64,000 nt of DNA, taken from contig NZ_AUFO01000032.1 of assembly GCF_000426545.1 (NCBI RefSeq), positions 1 to 64,000 of the forward strand. The letters are read 5' to 3'. Every line of letters starts with the position of its first letter. Position 1 is the first letter of the stretch. Shown here one piece after another: positions 17,251 to 26,033 of this stretch. Source of the DNA: Paenibacillus massiliensis subsp. panacisoli DSM 21345. GTDB lineage: Bacteria > Bacillota > Bacilli > Paenibacillales > Paenibacillaceae. Made by a program: the position numbers and the translations under genes. The notes beneath the pieces are model-generated. The model saw only the letters and a program-made list of their open reading frames with translations, was not told the origin of the DNA and searched no databases.

Positions 17251-18407
17251 ATATTCCGATTATAGCTGCAATAGCCTGGAATGTCATAAGGAGAACGATA
17301 GGTACACGTAATGGCATATTAGGTTTACTGCTGCTCCCTTCTGTCGTGGTATCGTTGACCTATGTGTTGTTGGGCGGGATACAGGAAGAGGAGCCGCGTG
17401 TTACATTCATGATTCAGGATCAAGGAGCAGAGGCGGCGGTGATTCGTGGTGAGCTGCAATCTATGGATGGAATAGAGATAATGGAGATGACTGAACTGGA
17501 TGCAATGCGCAAGGTTGTGACGGATAAACGTGCGGTCATTGGCATTCGAGTTCCCGAATCCTTCTCGGCAGAGCTCAGATCAGGGGCAGCTCCCTCTGTT
17601 GAATTTTATGAGATTGCAGTTAGTGAAGCTGGCTATGCTGTGAAGGCTACGCTGGAGGGGGCCATCCAGCGCATGAGTCGTACTATGGTTATGCTGCAGT
17701 CTCTACCGACAGAGCGTCGTGAGCCTTCGATTCAGAGCTGGCTTGCAAAAGAGCTGACACCTGCGATCACGACGTCAACGATAGACGAGGATATGTATCC
17801 CAAGGCGGGTCTGCGCAACGGCACAGGCTTCATGCTGCTATTCCTGCTGGGACTAGTGACCAGTGCTGTGACGCTGATGACGAGAGACCGCAATTCACAT
17901 ATGCTAGCCAGGATGTACATGGCTCCAGTAAGCTCGGCAGAGATTACGTTGGGTTATTTTATGGGAAGCCTTGCGGTGGGCTGTTTTCAGATTGTGCTCA
18001 TTTTGGGAGTAACGCGTGGTATATTCGGATTTGATTATGGTGTTCCTTTGTTGCCGCATTTTGTGATACTGATGTTCTTTACTATTGTAGCTTTGGGATT
18101 ATCCAGCACGGTAGCAGGAATGATTCGTAATCAGACCAATGCAGGCATGCTGAATCCGCTTATCGTGTCGCCTACCTGCATGTTGGGAGGCTGCTTCTGG
18201 CCCATTTCCATCATGCCGGATTTCTTGCAAAAGCTAGCCAACTTTATGCCACAGAAATGGGCTATTCAGGCCATTGAGACGATGGCTGCAGGCGGAGAAT
18301 GGGCGGATATTATGGTCCCGCTGGCCATTCTGGGTTGCATGGCCATCATTCTGATTATACTGGGCGCTACGATCCTGAGACCCCATGAGGCTGGCATCAA
18401 GGGCTGA
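17247..18407 (+). CDS. lnrN: ABC-2 type permease (LnrN-like)
   Basis: A 386-residue permease, second membrane half of the exporter. It shares the helix, extracellular domain and five-helix plan of its neighbour, with LGGCFWPISIMPDFLQKLANFMP near the end. The start overlaps the preceding stop (ATGA) and GGAAGGTGGG lies upstream, so translation is coupled. Both the pair of similar permeases and the lengths agree with LnrM and LnrN. The exported or shielded compound cannot be read from sequence; membrane-active antibiotics are the likeliest. Confidence 0.85.
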   Translation: MNIPIIAAIAWNVIRRTIGTRNGILGLLLLPSVVVSLTYVLLGGIQEEEPRVTFMIQDQGAEAAVIRGELQSMDGIEIMEMTELDAMRKVVTDKRAVIGIRVPESFSAELRSGAAPSVEFYEIAVSEAGYAVKATLEGAIQRMSRTMVMLQSLPTERREPSIQSWLAKELTPAITTSTIDEDMYPKAGLRNGTGFMLLFLLGLVTSAVTLMTRDRNSHMLARMYMAPVSSAEITLGYFMGSLAVGCFQIVLILGVTRGIFGFDYGVPLLPHFVILMFFTIVALGLSSTVAGMIRNQTNAGMLNPLIVSPTCMLGGCFWPISIMPDFLQKLANFMPQKWAIQAIETMAAGGEWADIMVPLAILGCMAIILIILGATILRPHEAGIKG

Positions 18408-18433
18408 GGGCAGTAATATACTGAATATCTAAA

Positions 18434-18482
18434 AAAATCCCCGATAAGCTCGTGATGCTTCACAGGACTTGTCGGGGATTTT
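18434..18482. terminator. Bidirectional terminator between the exporter operon and motB
   Basis: AAAATCCCCGA pairs with TCGGGGATTTT. A tracts and T tracts flank both sides, so it can stop transcription from lnrN (+) and from motB (-). Confidence 0.85.
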
Positions 18483-18505
18483 CTATGAGTGGCTATTAGG
18501 AGTTA

Positions 18506-19339
18506 TTATTGTTGCAGCTGACGAAGCACAGTGATCTCAACCCGTCGATTCTTCTGACGTCCGGCCTGCGTGGAATTATCACCAGCGGGACGTGTGTCTG
18601 CATAACCAGCATATTGGAAATACTTAGGGTCCAACTGCCTGCGTTCAATGAAGAAGCGTAGCACAGATAAGGCACGCGCACCCGACAAATCCCAGTTATC
18701 ACGGTAGGCGGAGCCGGAGCCCACAGGAATGTTATCGGTGTGACCCTCAATGCTGATCGGCGTATTCAGATTACGAAATAGACTGGCGAGCTTATCCAGT
18801 ATGGGGGCTGAGCCTGACTTGAGAGACGCTTGACCGATATCGAACAGGAATCGGTCACTAAGGGTGATAGATATACCGCGTGGCTCGTCGGCCACGAAGA
18901 CCTGGTCGTCCAAATGGTTCTCTGTGATGTACTCCTGAATCATGCCCATGAGATCCATTAATTCCTGCTCCTGCTGCCGGAAAGCGAGTTCTCGTTCGGT
19001 CATCACTTCAGAGCCAGGCTCCTCGCCGCTTACGGCTTGGCCGTCATTGCCAGGTCCATTACCCTTGCCCTCCTGTGCTGCAGGAGGGTTCTTGCTGGTA
19101 TTCACATCTGCAGTGCCAGTAATCCCTGAGCCTTGCTCCAGAATGGAGTCCGCAGAGCGAAATGTCCCCTGAATGGACTGTGAGACGACTTCATATTTGC
19201 TTGCATCCAGTCGACTCATGGCATACATAATGACAAAGAAAATCAGGAGTAAGGTAATAAGATCAGCATAAGTAATCAGCCAGCGGTCTCTGCTATCATT
19301 TGCAGGAGCAGCTTTTTTGTCTCTAATTCGCACTCTCAT
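18506..19339 (-). CDS. motB: Flagellar stator protein MotB
   Basis: A 277-residue stator subunit. A basic N-terminus is followed by the single helix with the ion-binding aspartate in TYADLITLLLIFFVIMYAMS and a Gly/Pro-rich linker. The OmpA-like domain (about 145-270, with IEGHTDNIPVG and GRQKNRRVEITV) anchors the stator to peptidoglycan. GAGGAGG lies six bases before the ATG at 19339. It overlaps the end of motA by 17 bases. Proton versus sodium use (MotB versus MotS) cannot be decided with confidence from this sequence. Confidence 0.92.
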   Translation of the reverse strand: MRVRIRDKKAAPANDSRDRWLITYADLITLLLIFFVIMYAMSRLDASKYEVVSQSIQGTFRSADSILEQGSGITGTADVNTSKNPPAAQEGKGNGPGNDGQAVSGEEPGSEVMTERELAFRQQEQELMDLMGMIQEYITENHLDDQVFVADEPRGISITLSDRFLFDIGQASLKSGSAPILDKLASLFRNLNTPISIEGHTDNIPVGSGSAYRDNWDLSGARALSVLRFFIERRQLDPKYFQYAGYADTRPAGDNSTQAGRQKNRRVEITVLRQLQQ

Positions 19340-20132
19340 GGAAGCCCTCCTCGGCCTTGGCGATCGGACGATTGCGGCTGTCCGTACCGCTGGTGCGGTC
19401 AAACAGGCTTAGCTTTCGCTGAACGAGCTGAGGGTTCTCACCATTTTGTATAGCAATGATTCCGTGCATGAGCAGCTCCATGGTATGGACTTCCAGCTCA
19501 CCCCGGGTTTTGATCTTCGAGGCGATAGGCAGAAAAATCAAGTTGGCGCTGGCTACCCCATACAATGTAGCGGTGAAGGCAAGAGCGATGGATGGCCCGA
19601 GAGATGTGGGCTCGGTAAGGCTGCTGAGTACGTGAATCAGGCCCATAACTGTACCGATAATCCCCATCGTAGGAGCGTAACCGCCGGCCGATTCGAACAC
19701 TTTGGCATAGCCCTCATATTCCTGCTCTACTGCATCAAGCTCCAGGGACAGCATTTGCTTCAGCTGCTCCTGATCTGTGCCATCTACCACAAGCTGAATG
19801 CCCTCCCGCAAAAATGGACTCGGATGTTCCATTGAGTTCCGCTCCAGAGCTAGTACTCCTGAACGGCGGGCAATGGTCGCCATATTCACAATATCCTTAA
19901 TATAGCGTCCGTTAGGTATATCTTCACGCCCGAAGGCTACTTTCAATGCTGCCGGGATCGTACGTAGCTTGGATTTGGGAAAACTGATAGTGACAGCAGC
20001 AGCGGTGCCACCGAATACGATTAGAGCAGCAGTGAACTGCAACAAGCCGCTAAATTCTCCCCCATCCATCAGAAAGCCGCCTACAATAGCTACGAGCCCT
20101 GCAATGATGCCAATCCAAATCGTGATGTCCAA
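19323..20132 (-). CDS. motA: Flagellar stator protein MotA (MotA/MotP family)
   Basis: A 269-residue membrane protein (PF01618) that forms the ion channel of the flagellar motor with MotB. It has helices near residues 5-25 and 35-52, a long cytoplasmic loop that touches the rotor, and two helices near 150-170 and 185-205 (APTMGIIGTVMGLIHVL, GPSIALAFTATLYGVASANLIF). The start is TTG, with GGGAG ten bases before it. Several features resemble the sodium-type MotP, so MotP/MotS is a reasonable alternative name. Confidence 0.9.
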   Translation of the reverse strand: MDITIWIGIIAGLVAIVGGFLMDGGEFSGLLQFTAALIVFGGTAAAVTISFPKSKLRTIPAALKVAFGREDIPNGRYIKDIVNMATIARRSGVLALERNSMEHPSPFLREGIQLVVDGTDQEQLKQMLSLELDAVEQEYEGYAKVFESAGGYAPTMGIIGTVMGLIHVLSSLTEPTSLGPSIALAFTATLYGVASANLIFLPIASKIKTRGELEVHTMELLMHGIIAIQNGENPQLVQRKLSLFDRTSGTDSRNRPIAKAEEGFHESAN

Positions 20133-20694
20133 AAGTTAATCACTCCCAATGAATACTTATCGTTTGCATCCGTAATATGAAAGAGGTATAATATGACGGG
20201 AACAAACATTCTTATAGCAAGTGTTCCGTGTCATTTCTCGGGAAATAACGACAGCACGAGACACACGGAATAAGTCAGCTGTGACCGTCTGAGGTGACAG
20301 CTAGAATAGTGGGTATAAGAGATAGAACGGTTTTATTACTGCATAACTTTAGATTGCGAGCCTCTTGCAGGTAAAATTACGCAAAAAGTCGTACAAACTA
20401 GCAGGTACAGGGTAACAGTCTTGTGCGCAAAGAAGCATAATGTCTCAAAGGCCATAAGGCTTGGATTCGGCTATCTTTGCTGCTCAATTGCAAGGTCTCA
20501 TCTCTAGCACTTGGATGGACTTGAAATTGACTGTACGCTACAACATGAGCCTTGCCAAATGAACCACTACTAAACGCGGTCTGTCTCCCCTGGATGTACA
20601 TTGATCGACGTTTTTCTTTCATAGATGTAGCAATAACTCGTTTTTTGTAAAAACAGGATGATTTTATTTTAGACGATAAGGGTGATGCAGGGCA
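20133..20694. other. 560-bp gap between motA and uvrB
   Basis: This gap contains a TATAAT-type promoter candidate followed by a LexA-like half-perfect dyad (20163-20211) and a 10-bp imperfect hairpin at 20277-20302 (AGCTGTGACC / GGTGACAGCT). A leftward 74-codon open frame (20398-20622) has no ribosome site, homology or composition that I can recognise and is not called as a gene. The rest shows nothing clear. Confidence 0.5.
20163..20211 (+). promoter_or_regulatory. Candidate promoter with LexA-like box, upstream of uvrBA
   Basis: TTTGCA (20163-20168) and a perfect TATAAT (20187-20192) are 18 bp apart. Just downstream, GAAC-AAAC-ATTC (20200-20211) matches the Bacillus LexA/DinR core GAAC-N4-GTTC with one mismatch. 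The uvrB start is about 480 bp away, so the link to uvrBA is uncertain. Confidence 0.35.
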
Positions 20695-22686
20695 ATGAGT
20701 GATATTGTCATCAGCAACAAGACGTTTGAAGTTGAGTCCGAATTCTCGCCACAGGGTGACCAGCCCAAGGCCATCGTGGAGCTAGTGGAGGGTGTGCTGG
20801 CGGGAAAGAAACACCAGACACTGCTAGGTGCGACGGGAACAGGTAAGACCTTTACAATTGCTCAGACCATTGCGAAGCTTAACCGCCCCACCCTGGTAAT
20901 CGCACATAATAAGACGCTGGCGGCACAGCTCGCAAGTGAGTTCAAGGAGTTTTTCCCGAACAACTCGGTTGATTATTTTGTCAGTTACTATGACTACTTT
21001 CAGCCAGAAGCCTACATTCCGTCTTCCGATACGTACATTGAGAAGGACTCCAGTATTAATGAAGAGATCGATAAGCTTCGCCACTCTGCGACCAGCTCTC
21101 TGTTCGAGCGGCGGGATGTCATTATTGTAGCGAGCGTATCCTGTATCTACGGTCTCGGTTCACCAAAGGAATATGGTAGCTTGTTACTATCCCTGCGAGT
21201 GGGAATGGAGAAGCCGCGTAATGAGATTCTATCGAGACTTGTTGACATCCAGTATCAGCGTAATGATATCAATTTCGTACGGGGGACCTTCCGGGTGCGT
21301 GGGGATGTGATTGAGATCTTCCCTGCCTCGCAGGGAGAGCATGCTGTACGTGTTGAGCTGTTCGGTGACGAAGTAGAACGAATTACGGAGATTGATGTGT
21401 TGACTGGAGAGCTGATCGGCGAACGAGATCACGTCGCTATCTTCCCGGCTTCTCACTTTGTTACCAAAGAAGAGACGATGAAGGTCGCGCTGGTTAACAT
21501 TGAGCGTGAACTGGAGGAGCGCCTGACAGAGCTAAGAGCGAATGGCAAGCTCCTGGAGGCACAGCGACTAGAGCAACGTACACGCTATGATATTGAGATG
21601 ATGAAGGAAGTCGGATTCTGCTCAGGGATTGAGAACTATTCGGGTCCTCTGACCTTCCGTGAGCGAGGAGCTACTCCGTATACGCTGCTGGATTATTTTC
21701 CGGATGATATGCTGGTGGTCATTGATGAGTCCCACGTGACATTGCCACAAATTCGCGCCATGTATAACGGGGACCAGGCACGCAAGAATGTATTGGTGGA
21801 GCACGGCTTCCGCCTGCCTTCTGCGCTGGACAACAGGCCGCTTCGCTTCGAGGAATTCGAGGATAAGGTGGATCAGATTATATACGTATCTGCCACGCCA
21901 GGTCCGTACGAGGCAGAGAAATGCGACACCATGGTAGAGCAGATCATCCGGCCAACGGGTCTGCTTGACCCAATCATCGAGGTGCGACCGACCAAAGGGC
22001 AGATTGATGATCTGATTGGTGAGATACGCGTTAGAGTGGATAAGGACGAACGTGTCCTGGTGACGACACTTACGAAGAAGATGGCCGAAGATTTGACAGA
22101 TTATCTCAAAGAGGTTGGCATTAAGGTCCGATACATGCACTCCGAGATCAAGACATTGGAGCGGATGGCGATATTGCGGGATCTGCGTCTAGGTGTCTTT
22201 GATGTGCTGATTGGCATTAACCTGCTGCGGGAGGGACTGGATTTGCCAGAGGTATCTCTGGTGACCATTCTCGATGCAGACAAGGAAGGCTTTCTGCGTT
22301 CAGATCGTTCCCTCATTCAGACGATTGGCCGGGCTGCCCGCAACAGTGAGGGTCTCGTAATCATGTATGGTGATAAGGTAACGGACTCCATGGATCGTGC
22401 CATCAAGGAGACGGCAAGACGGCGTGAGCTACAAATCAAGTTCAACGAGGAGCATGGCATTACTCCACAGACGATTCGCAAGAAGGTTCGTGATGTCATA
22501 GAGGCAACCAAGGTTGCCGAGGCCAAGAATGAATATCTGCCAGGTGATACTGGGAAAATGTCCAAGAAGGATCGCCAGACACTTATCCAGCGCCTAGAGA
22601 AGGAAATGAAGGATGCTGCAAAAAATCTTCAGTTCGAGCGGGCCGCAGAGCTGCGTGACGCTTTGCTGGAATTAAAGGCTGATTAA
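20695..22686 (+). CDS. uvrB: Excinuclease ABC subunit B (UvrB)
   Basis: A 663-residue DNA-damage verification helicase of nucleotide excision repair. It receives damaged DNA from UvrA and recruits UvrC. Walker A GATGTGKT is at 45-52, and the beta-hairpin region YYDYFQPEAYIP lies near 96-107. Helicase motifs follow (VVIDESHVTLPQ, INLLREGLDLPEV, QTIGRAARN), and the C-terminal UVR motif that binds UvrC is near 625-660. The length is normal for the family. It lies nine bases before the ribosome site of uvrA, forming the conserved uvrBA operon. Confidence 0.98.
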   Translation: MSDIVISNKTFEVESEFSPQGDQPKAIVELVEGVLAGKKHQTLLGATGTGKTFTIAQTIAKLNRPTLVIAHNKTLAAQLASEFKEFFPNNSVDYFVSYYDYFQPEAYIPSSDTYIEKDSSINEEIDKLRHSATSSLFERRDVIIVASVSCIYGLGSPKEYGSLLLSLRVGMEKPRNEILSRLVDIQYQRNDINFVRGTFRVRGDVIEIFPASQGEHAVRVELFGDEVERITEIDVLTGELIGERDHVAIFPASHFVTKEETMKVALVNIERELEERLTELRANGKLLEAQRLEQRTRYDIEMMKEVGFCSGIENYSGPLTFRERGATPYTLLDYFPDDMLVVIDESHVTLPQIRAMYNGDQARKNVLVEHGFRLPSALDNRPLRFEEFEDKVDQIIYVSATPGPYEAEKCDTMVEQIIRPTGLLDPIIEVRPTKGQIDDLIGEIRVRVDKDERVLVTTLTKKMAEDLTDYLKEVGIKVRYMHSEIKTLERMAILRDLRLGVFDVLIGINLLREGLDLPEVSLVTILDADKEGFLRSDRSLIQTIGRAARNSEGLVIMYGDKVTDSMDRAIKETARRRELQIKFNEEHGITPQTIRKKVRDVIEATKVAEAKNEYLPGDTGKMSKKDRQTLIQRLEKEMKDAAKNLQFERAAELRDALLELKAD

Positions 22687-22704
22687 GCAAGGGAGATGAC
22701 GCAA

Positions 22705-25566
22705 TTGGCAAGAGAAAGCATCATAATCAAAGGCGCACGAGCGCACAATTTGAAAAATATTGACGTGACCATTCCGCGTGATAAATTCGTGGTATTAACA
22801 GGTCTCAGTGGCTCAGGAAAATCCTCCCTCGCATTCGATACCATCTATGCGGAAGGACAGCGCCGTTATGTAGAATCCTTGTCAGCCTATGCCCGTCAAT
22901 TTCTAGGTCAGATGGAGAAGCCTGATGTTGACTCGATTGACGGTCTGTCTCCAGCGATCTCCATTGACCAGAAGACTACCAGTCGCAACCCGCGTTCGAC
23001 GGTAGGTACGGTAACCGAAATTTATGATTATCTGCGTCTGTTGTTCGCGAGAATTGGTCATCCCCACTGTCCCGAGCATGGCATCGAGATTACCTCACAG
23101 ACCGTAGAGCAAATGGTCGACCGGATCATGCAGTACCCTGAGCGTACCCGTCTGCAAATTCTTGCTCCAGTTGTATCCGGACGAAAGGGAGAGCACAAGA
23201 ATCTGTTCGCTGACATTGCGAAGCAGGGATTCGTACGTGTGCGGGTGAACGGAGAACTGCGGGATCTATCCGAGAGTATCGAGCTGGAGAAGAATAAGAA
23301 GCACTCCATTGAGGTCGTCGTTGACCGGATTGTGATTAAGCCTGATGTAGCCTCCAGACTCGCCGATTCTATTGAGACGGCTCTCAATCTGTCGGGAGGA
23401 CAGCTGCTGGTAGATATTATAGATCAGGAAGAGCTACGTTTTAGCTCCAACTTTGCTTGTTCAGTCTGCGGCTTCAGCATGGAGGAATTGTCCCCGCGGA
23501 TGTTCTCGTTCAACAACCCATTTGGAGCCTGCCCGGACTGTGACGGCCTGGGAAACAAGATGATCGTCGATCCGGATCTACTCACCCCAGACCCAACGAA
23601 GAGCATTGAGGATGGCGCGTTTCAGGCATGGGCTGGCGGAACATCCACGTATTATCCGCAGTTCCTGCAATCCGTGTGTGAGCATTACGGAATTCCGCAG
23701 AATGTGCCAGTTCAGGATTTGGGCGAAGAGCACATGAAGACCATCCTGTATGGGACAGGCAAGGACAAGATCCGCTTCCGCTATGAGAATGACTTCGGAC
23801 AGCGTAAGGAAGCCTTGGTGACTTTTGAGGGAATTATTCCGAACCTGGAGCGTCGCTATAAAGAGACAGCCTCCGACGGCATTCGTGAATTCATCGAGGG
23901 CTTCATGGCGGCCAAGCCTTGTAATACGTGTAAGGGCCACCGTCTGAAGAAGGAAGTACTCGCCGTAACCATTCAAGATAAGAATATGGCCTATGTCACC
24001 AGCCTCTCCATCAGTGATGCTAGCCAGTTCTTTTCTACACTCCAATTGAGTGAGAAGGAACAGGCAATTGCTAACCTGATTCTGAAGGAAATTAATAGTC
24101 GTCTTGGCTTCCTCGTCAACGTCGGCTTGGATTATCTGACGATGAGTCGTGCTGCTGGAACTTTGTCTGGTGGCGAGGCGCAGCGTATCCGGCTGGCTAC
24201 CCAGATCGGCTCAAGCCTGATGGGGGTCTTGTACATTCTTGATGAGCCTAGTATTGGCCTCCATCAGCGGGATAATGACCGTCTGATTCAGACATTGGAG
24301 CACATGCGTGATCTAGGTAATACCTTGATTGTTGTGGAGCACGATGAGGATACGATGATGGCTGCTGACTATATCATTGATGTGGGGCCAGGTGCCGGCA
24401 TTCATGGGGGACAGATTATTGCTCAGGGCACACCGGCAGAGATCCAGGAGAATCCTGCTTCCTTGACGGGTCAGTACTTGAGTGGGCGTAAGTTCATTCC
24501 GGTGCCAGAGAAGCGCCGCGAGCCTTCGGATAAGCATCTGGAGATTCGAGGAGCCAAGGAGAATAATCTTAAGAATGTGAACGTCAAAATTCCACTCGGT
24601 CTATTCGCTGCAGTAACTGGGGTGTCTGGATCAGGTAAATCGACGCTTGTTAATGAAATTCTATATAAGACGCTGGCAAGGGACCTTAATCGTGCGCGAG
24701 TACGTCCAGGGCAGCACAAGGAAATTCGGGGTCTGGAGCATATCGACAAGGTCATTGAAATTGATCAGTCTCCGATCGGGCGGACACCTCGCTCCAATCC
24801 AGCGACCTATACAGGGGTATTTGATGATATCCGCGATCTGTTCTCCCAGACAAACGAAGCGAAGCTACGGGGCTACAAGAAGGGCCGCTTCAGCTTCAAT
24901 ATTAAAGGTGGCCGCTGTGAGGCCTGCCGTGGCGATGGTATTCTCAAGATTGAGATGCACTTCCTGCCTGATGTCTACGTCCCATGTGAGGTATGTAAGG
25001 GCAAAAGGTATAACCGTGAGACGCTGGAAGTAAAGTACAAAAACAAGAGTATTTCGGATGTGCTGGAGCTAACGGTTGAGGATGCGGTCAAATTTTTTGA
25101 GAACATCCCGAAAATCCATCGTAAGCTCCAGACCCTGCTTGATGTGGGACTGGGCTATGTGAATCTTGGACAGCCAGCAACAACACTGTCAGGTGGGGAA
25201 GCCCAGCGTGTGAAGCTTGCCTCTGAGCTGTATCGTCGTAGCACAGGCAAGACCATGTACATTCTGGATGAACCGACTACGGGACTACATGTTCATGATA
25301 TTGATCGACTTCTGACCGTCCTGCATCGCTTGGTGGATTCTGGTGAGTCGGTGCTCGTCATTGAGCATAACCTGGATGTCATCAAGACAGCTGATTACCT
25401 GATCGACCTCGGCCCAGAGGGTGGCAGCGGCGGCGGTACAATTCTGGCTACAGGCACACCCGAAGAGCTGGTTCAGGTAGAGGGTTCCTATACAGGTAAA
25501 TATCTGAAGCCTGTTCTAGAGCGGGATACCGCTCGCAGCAGAGCACTACAGACCGCAGAGCTGTAG
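22705..25566 (+). CDS. uvrA: Excinuclease ABC subunit A (UvrA)
   Basis: A 953-residue damage-recognition ATPase of excision repair, with two ABC modules (first Walker A GLSGSGKSS near residue 35, second GVSGSGKST near 640). It has zinc modules with paired CxxC motifs (CSVCGF/CPDCDG and CEACRG/CEVCKG) and both ABC signatures (TLSGGEAQR). A TTG at 22705 with GGGAG nine bases upstream gives the usual MARESIIIKGARAHNLKN start. An in-frame ATG three codons earlier abuts the ribosome site and is less likely. It is the last gene of uvrBA. Confidence 0.97.
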   Translation: MARESIIIKGARAHNLKNIDVTIPRDKFVVLTGLSGSGKSSLAFDTIYAEGQRRYVESLSAYARQFLGQMEKPDVDSIDGLSPAISIDQKTTSRNPRSTVGTVTEIYDYLRLLFARIGHPHCPEHGIEITSQTVEQMVDRIMQYPERTRLQILAPVVSGRKGEHKNLFADIAKQGFVRVRVNGELRDLSESIELEKNKKHSIEVVVDRIVIKPDVASRLADSIETALNLSGGQLLVDIIDQEELRFSSNFACSVCGFSMEELSPRMFSFNNPFGACPDCDGLGNKMIVDPDLLTPDPTKSIEDGAFQAWAGGTSTYYPQFLQSVCEHYGIPQNVPVQDLGEEHMKTILYGTGKDKIRFRYENDFGQRKEALVTFEGIIPNLERRYKETASDGIREFIEGFMAAKPCNTCKGHRLKKEVLAVTIQDKNMAYVTSLSISDASQFFSTLQLSEKEQAIANLILKEINSRLGFLVNVGLDYLTMSRAAGTLSGGEAQRIRLATQIGSSLMGVLYILDEPSIGLHQRDNDRLIQTLEHMRDLGNTLIVVEHDEDTMMAADYIIDVGPGAGIHGGQIIAQGTPAEIQENPASLTGQYLSGRKFIPVPEKRREPSDKHLEIRGAKENNLKNVNVKIPLGLFAAVTGVSGSGKSTLVNEILYKTLARDLNRARVRPGQHKEIRGLEHIDKVIEIDQSPIGRTPRSNPATYTGVFDDIRDLFSQTNEAKLRGYKKGRFSFNIKGGRCEACRGDGILKIEMHFLPDVYVPCEVCKGKRYNRETLEVKYKNKSISDVLELTVEDAVKFFENIPKIHRKLQTLLDVGLGYVNLGQPATTLSGGEAQRVKLASELYRRSTGKTMYILDEPTTGLHVHDIDRLLTVLHRLVDSGESVLVIEHNLDVIKTADYLIDLGPEGGSGGGTILATGTPEELVQVEGSYTGKYLKPVLERDTARSRALQTAEL

Positions 25567-25590
25567 GCTTAAGCCCTGATAAGGCAGCAA

Positions 25591-25652
25591 TGCATTACTA
25601 AAGCTGCTAGGGGTAAACGTAGCACTGGCATATAGCCATAACGAGTAATGCA
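25591..25652 (+). ncRNA. Candidate three-way-junction RNA element after uvrA
   Basis: TGCATTACT (25591-25599) pairs perfectly with AGTAATGCA (25644-25652). Inside it are two short hairpins, TGCTA/TAGCA (25605-25624, loop GGGGTAAACG) and TGGC/GCCA (25626-25638). Together they form a compact three-helix fold. It belongs to no RNA family I recognise. It could be part of the uvrA 3' end or an independent element with the terminator at 25688. Confidence 0.35.
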
Positions 25653-25687
25653 CCTTGATTCCAGTAAAAGCTAACAGTGTTCATAGA

Positions 25688-25738
25688 CCCTGAAGGAACT
25701 GATCCATGATGAACGGTCAGTCTCTTCAGGGCTTTTTT
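25688..25738 (+). terminator. Rho-independent terminator of uvrBA
   Basis: CCCTGAAG pairs with CTTCAGGG, with a further ACTGA/TCAGT match inside. CTTTTTTG follows. Confidence 0.85.
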
Positions 25739-26033
25739 GTATGTAGTGGTCAAATTTCTTAAATTTTGTTTAATTCTCAGTATTCGTCATTTTAAGACAT
25801 AGCCATGGGAGGTCATCCCCTGTACAATAGTGGCAGATCAATCATACGTGTTTTGGGAAATCTGGAATCGGTTATATAAGACACAGGCTTGAACTACAGA
25901 GATCCTGCCACGTAATCGCAGTATCAATGATGCCGTAGAGTAGTTGTTGGTCATGAATTCAGACAGCAGAGGCATATCCATGAATAACACCATGGGACAA
26001 TGCATTGTAGATTACAGAGAGGGGATCTTCGCA

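Noticed and set aside
20157..20190. SigD-type promoter for motA (AACGATAA resembling the -10 GCCGATAA)
   Set aside because: No TAAA at the required distance upstream, so only half of the motif is present.
20398..20622. Leftward 74-codon open frame before uvrB
   Set aside because: No ribosome site, no domain and unusual composition; likely chance.
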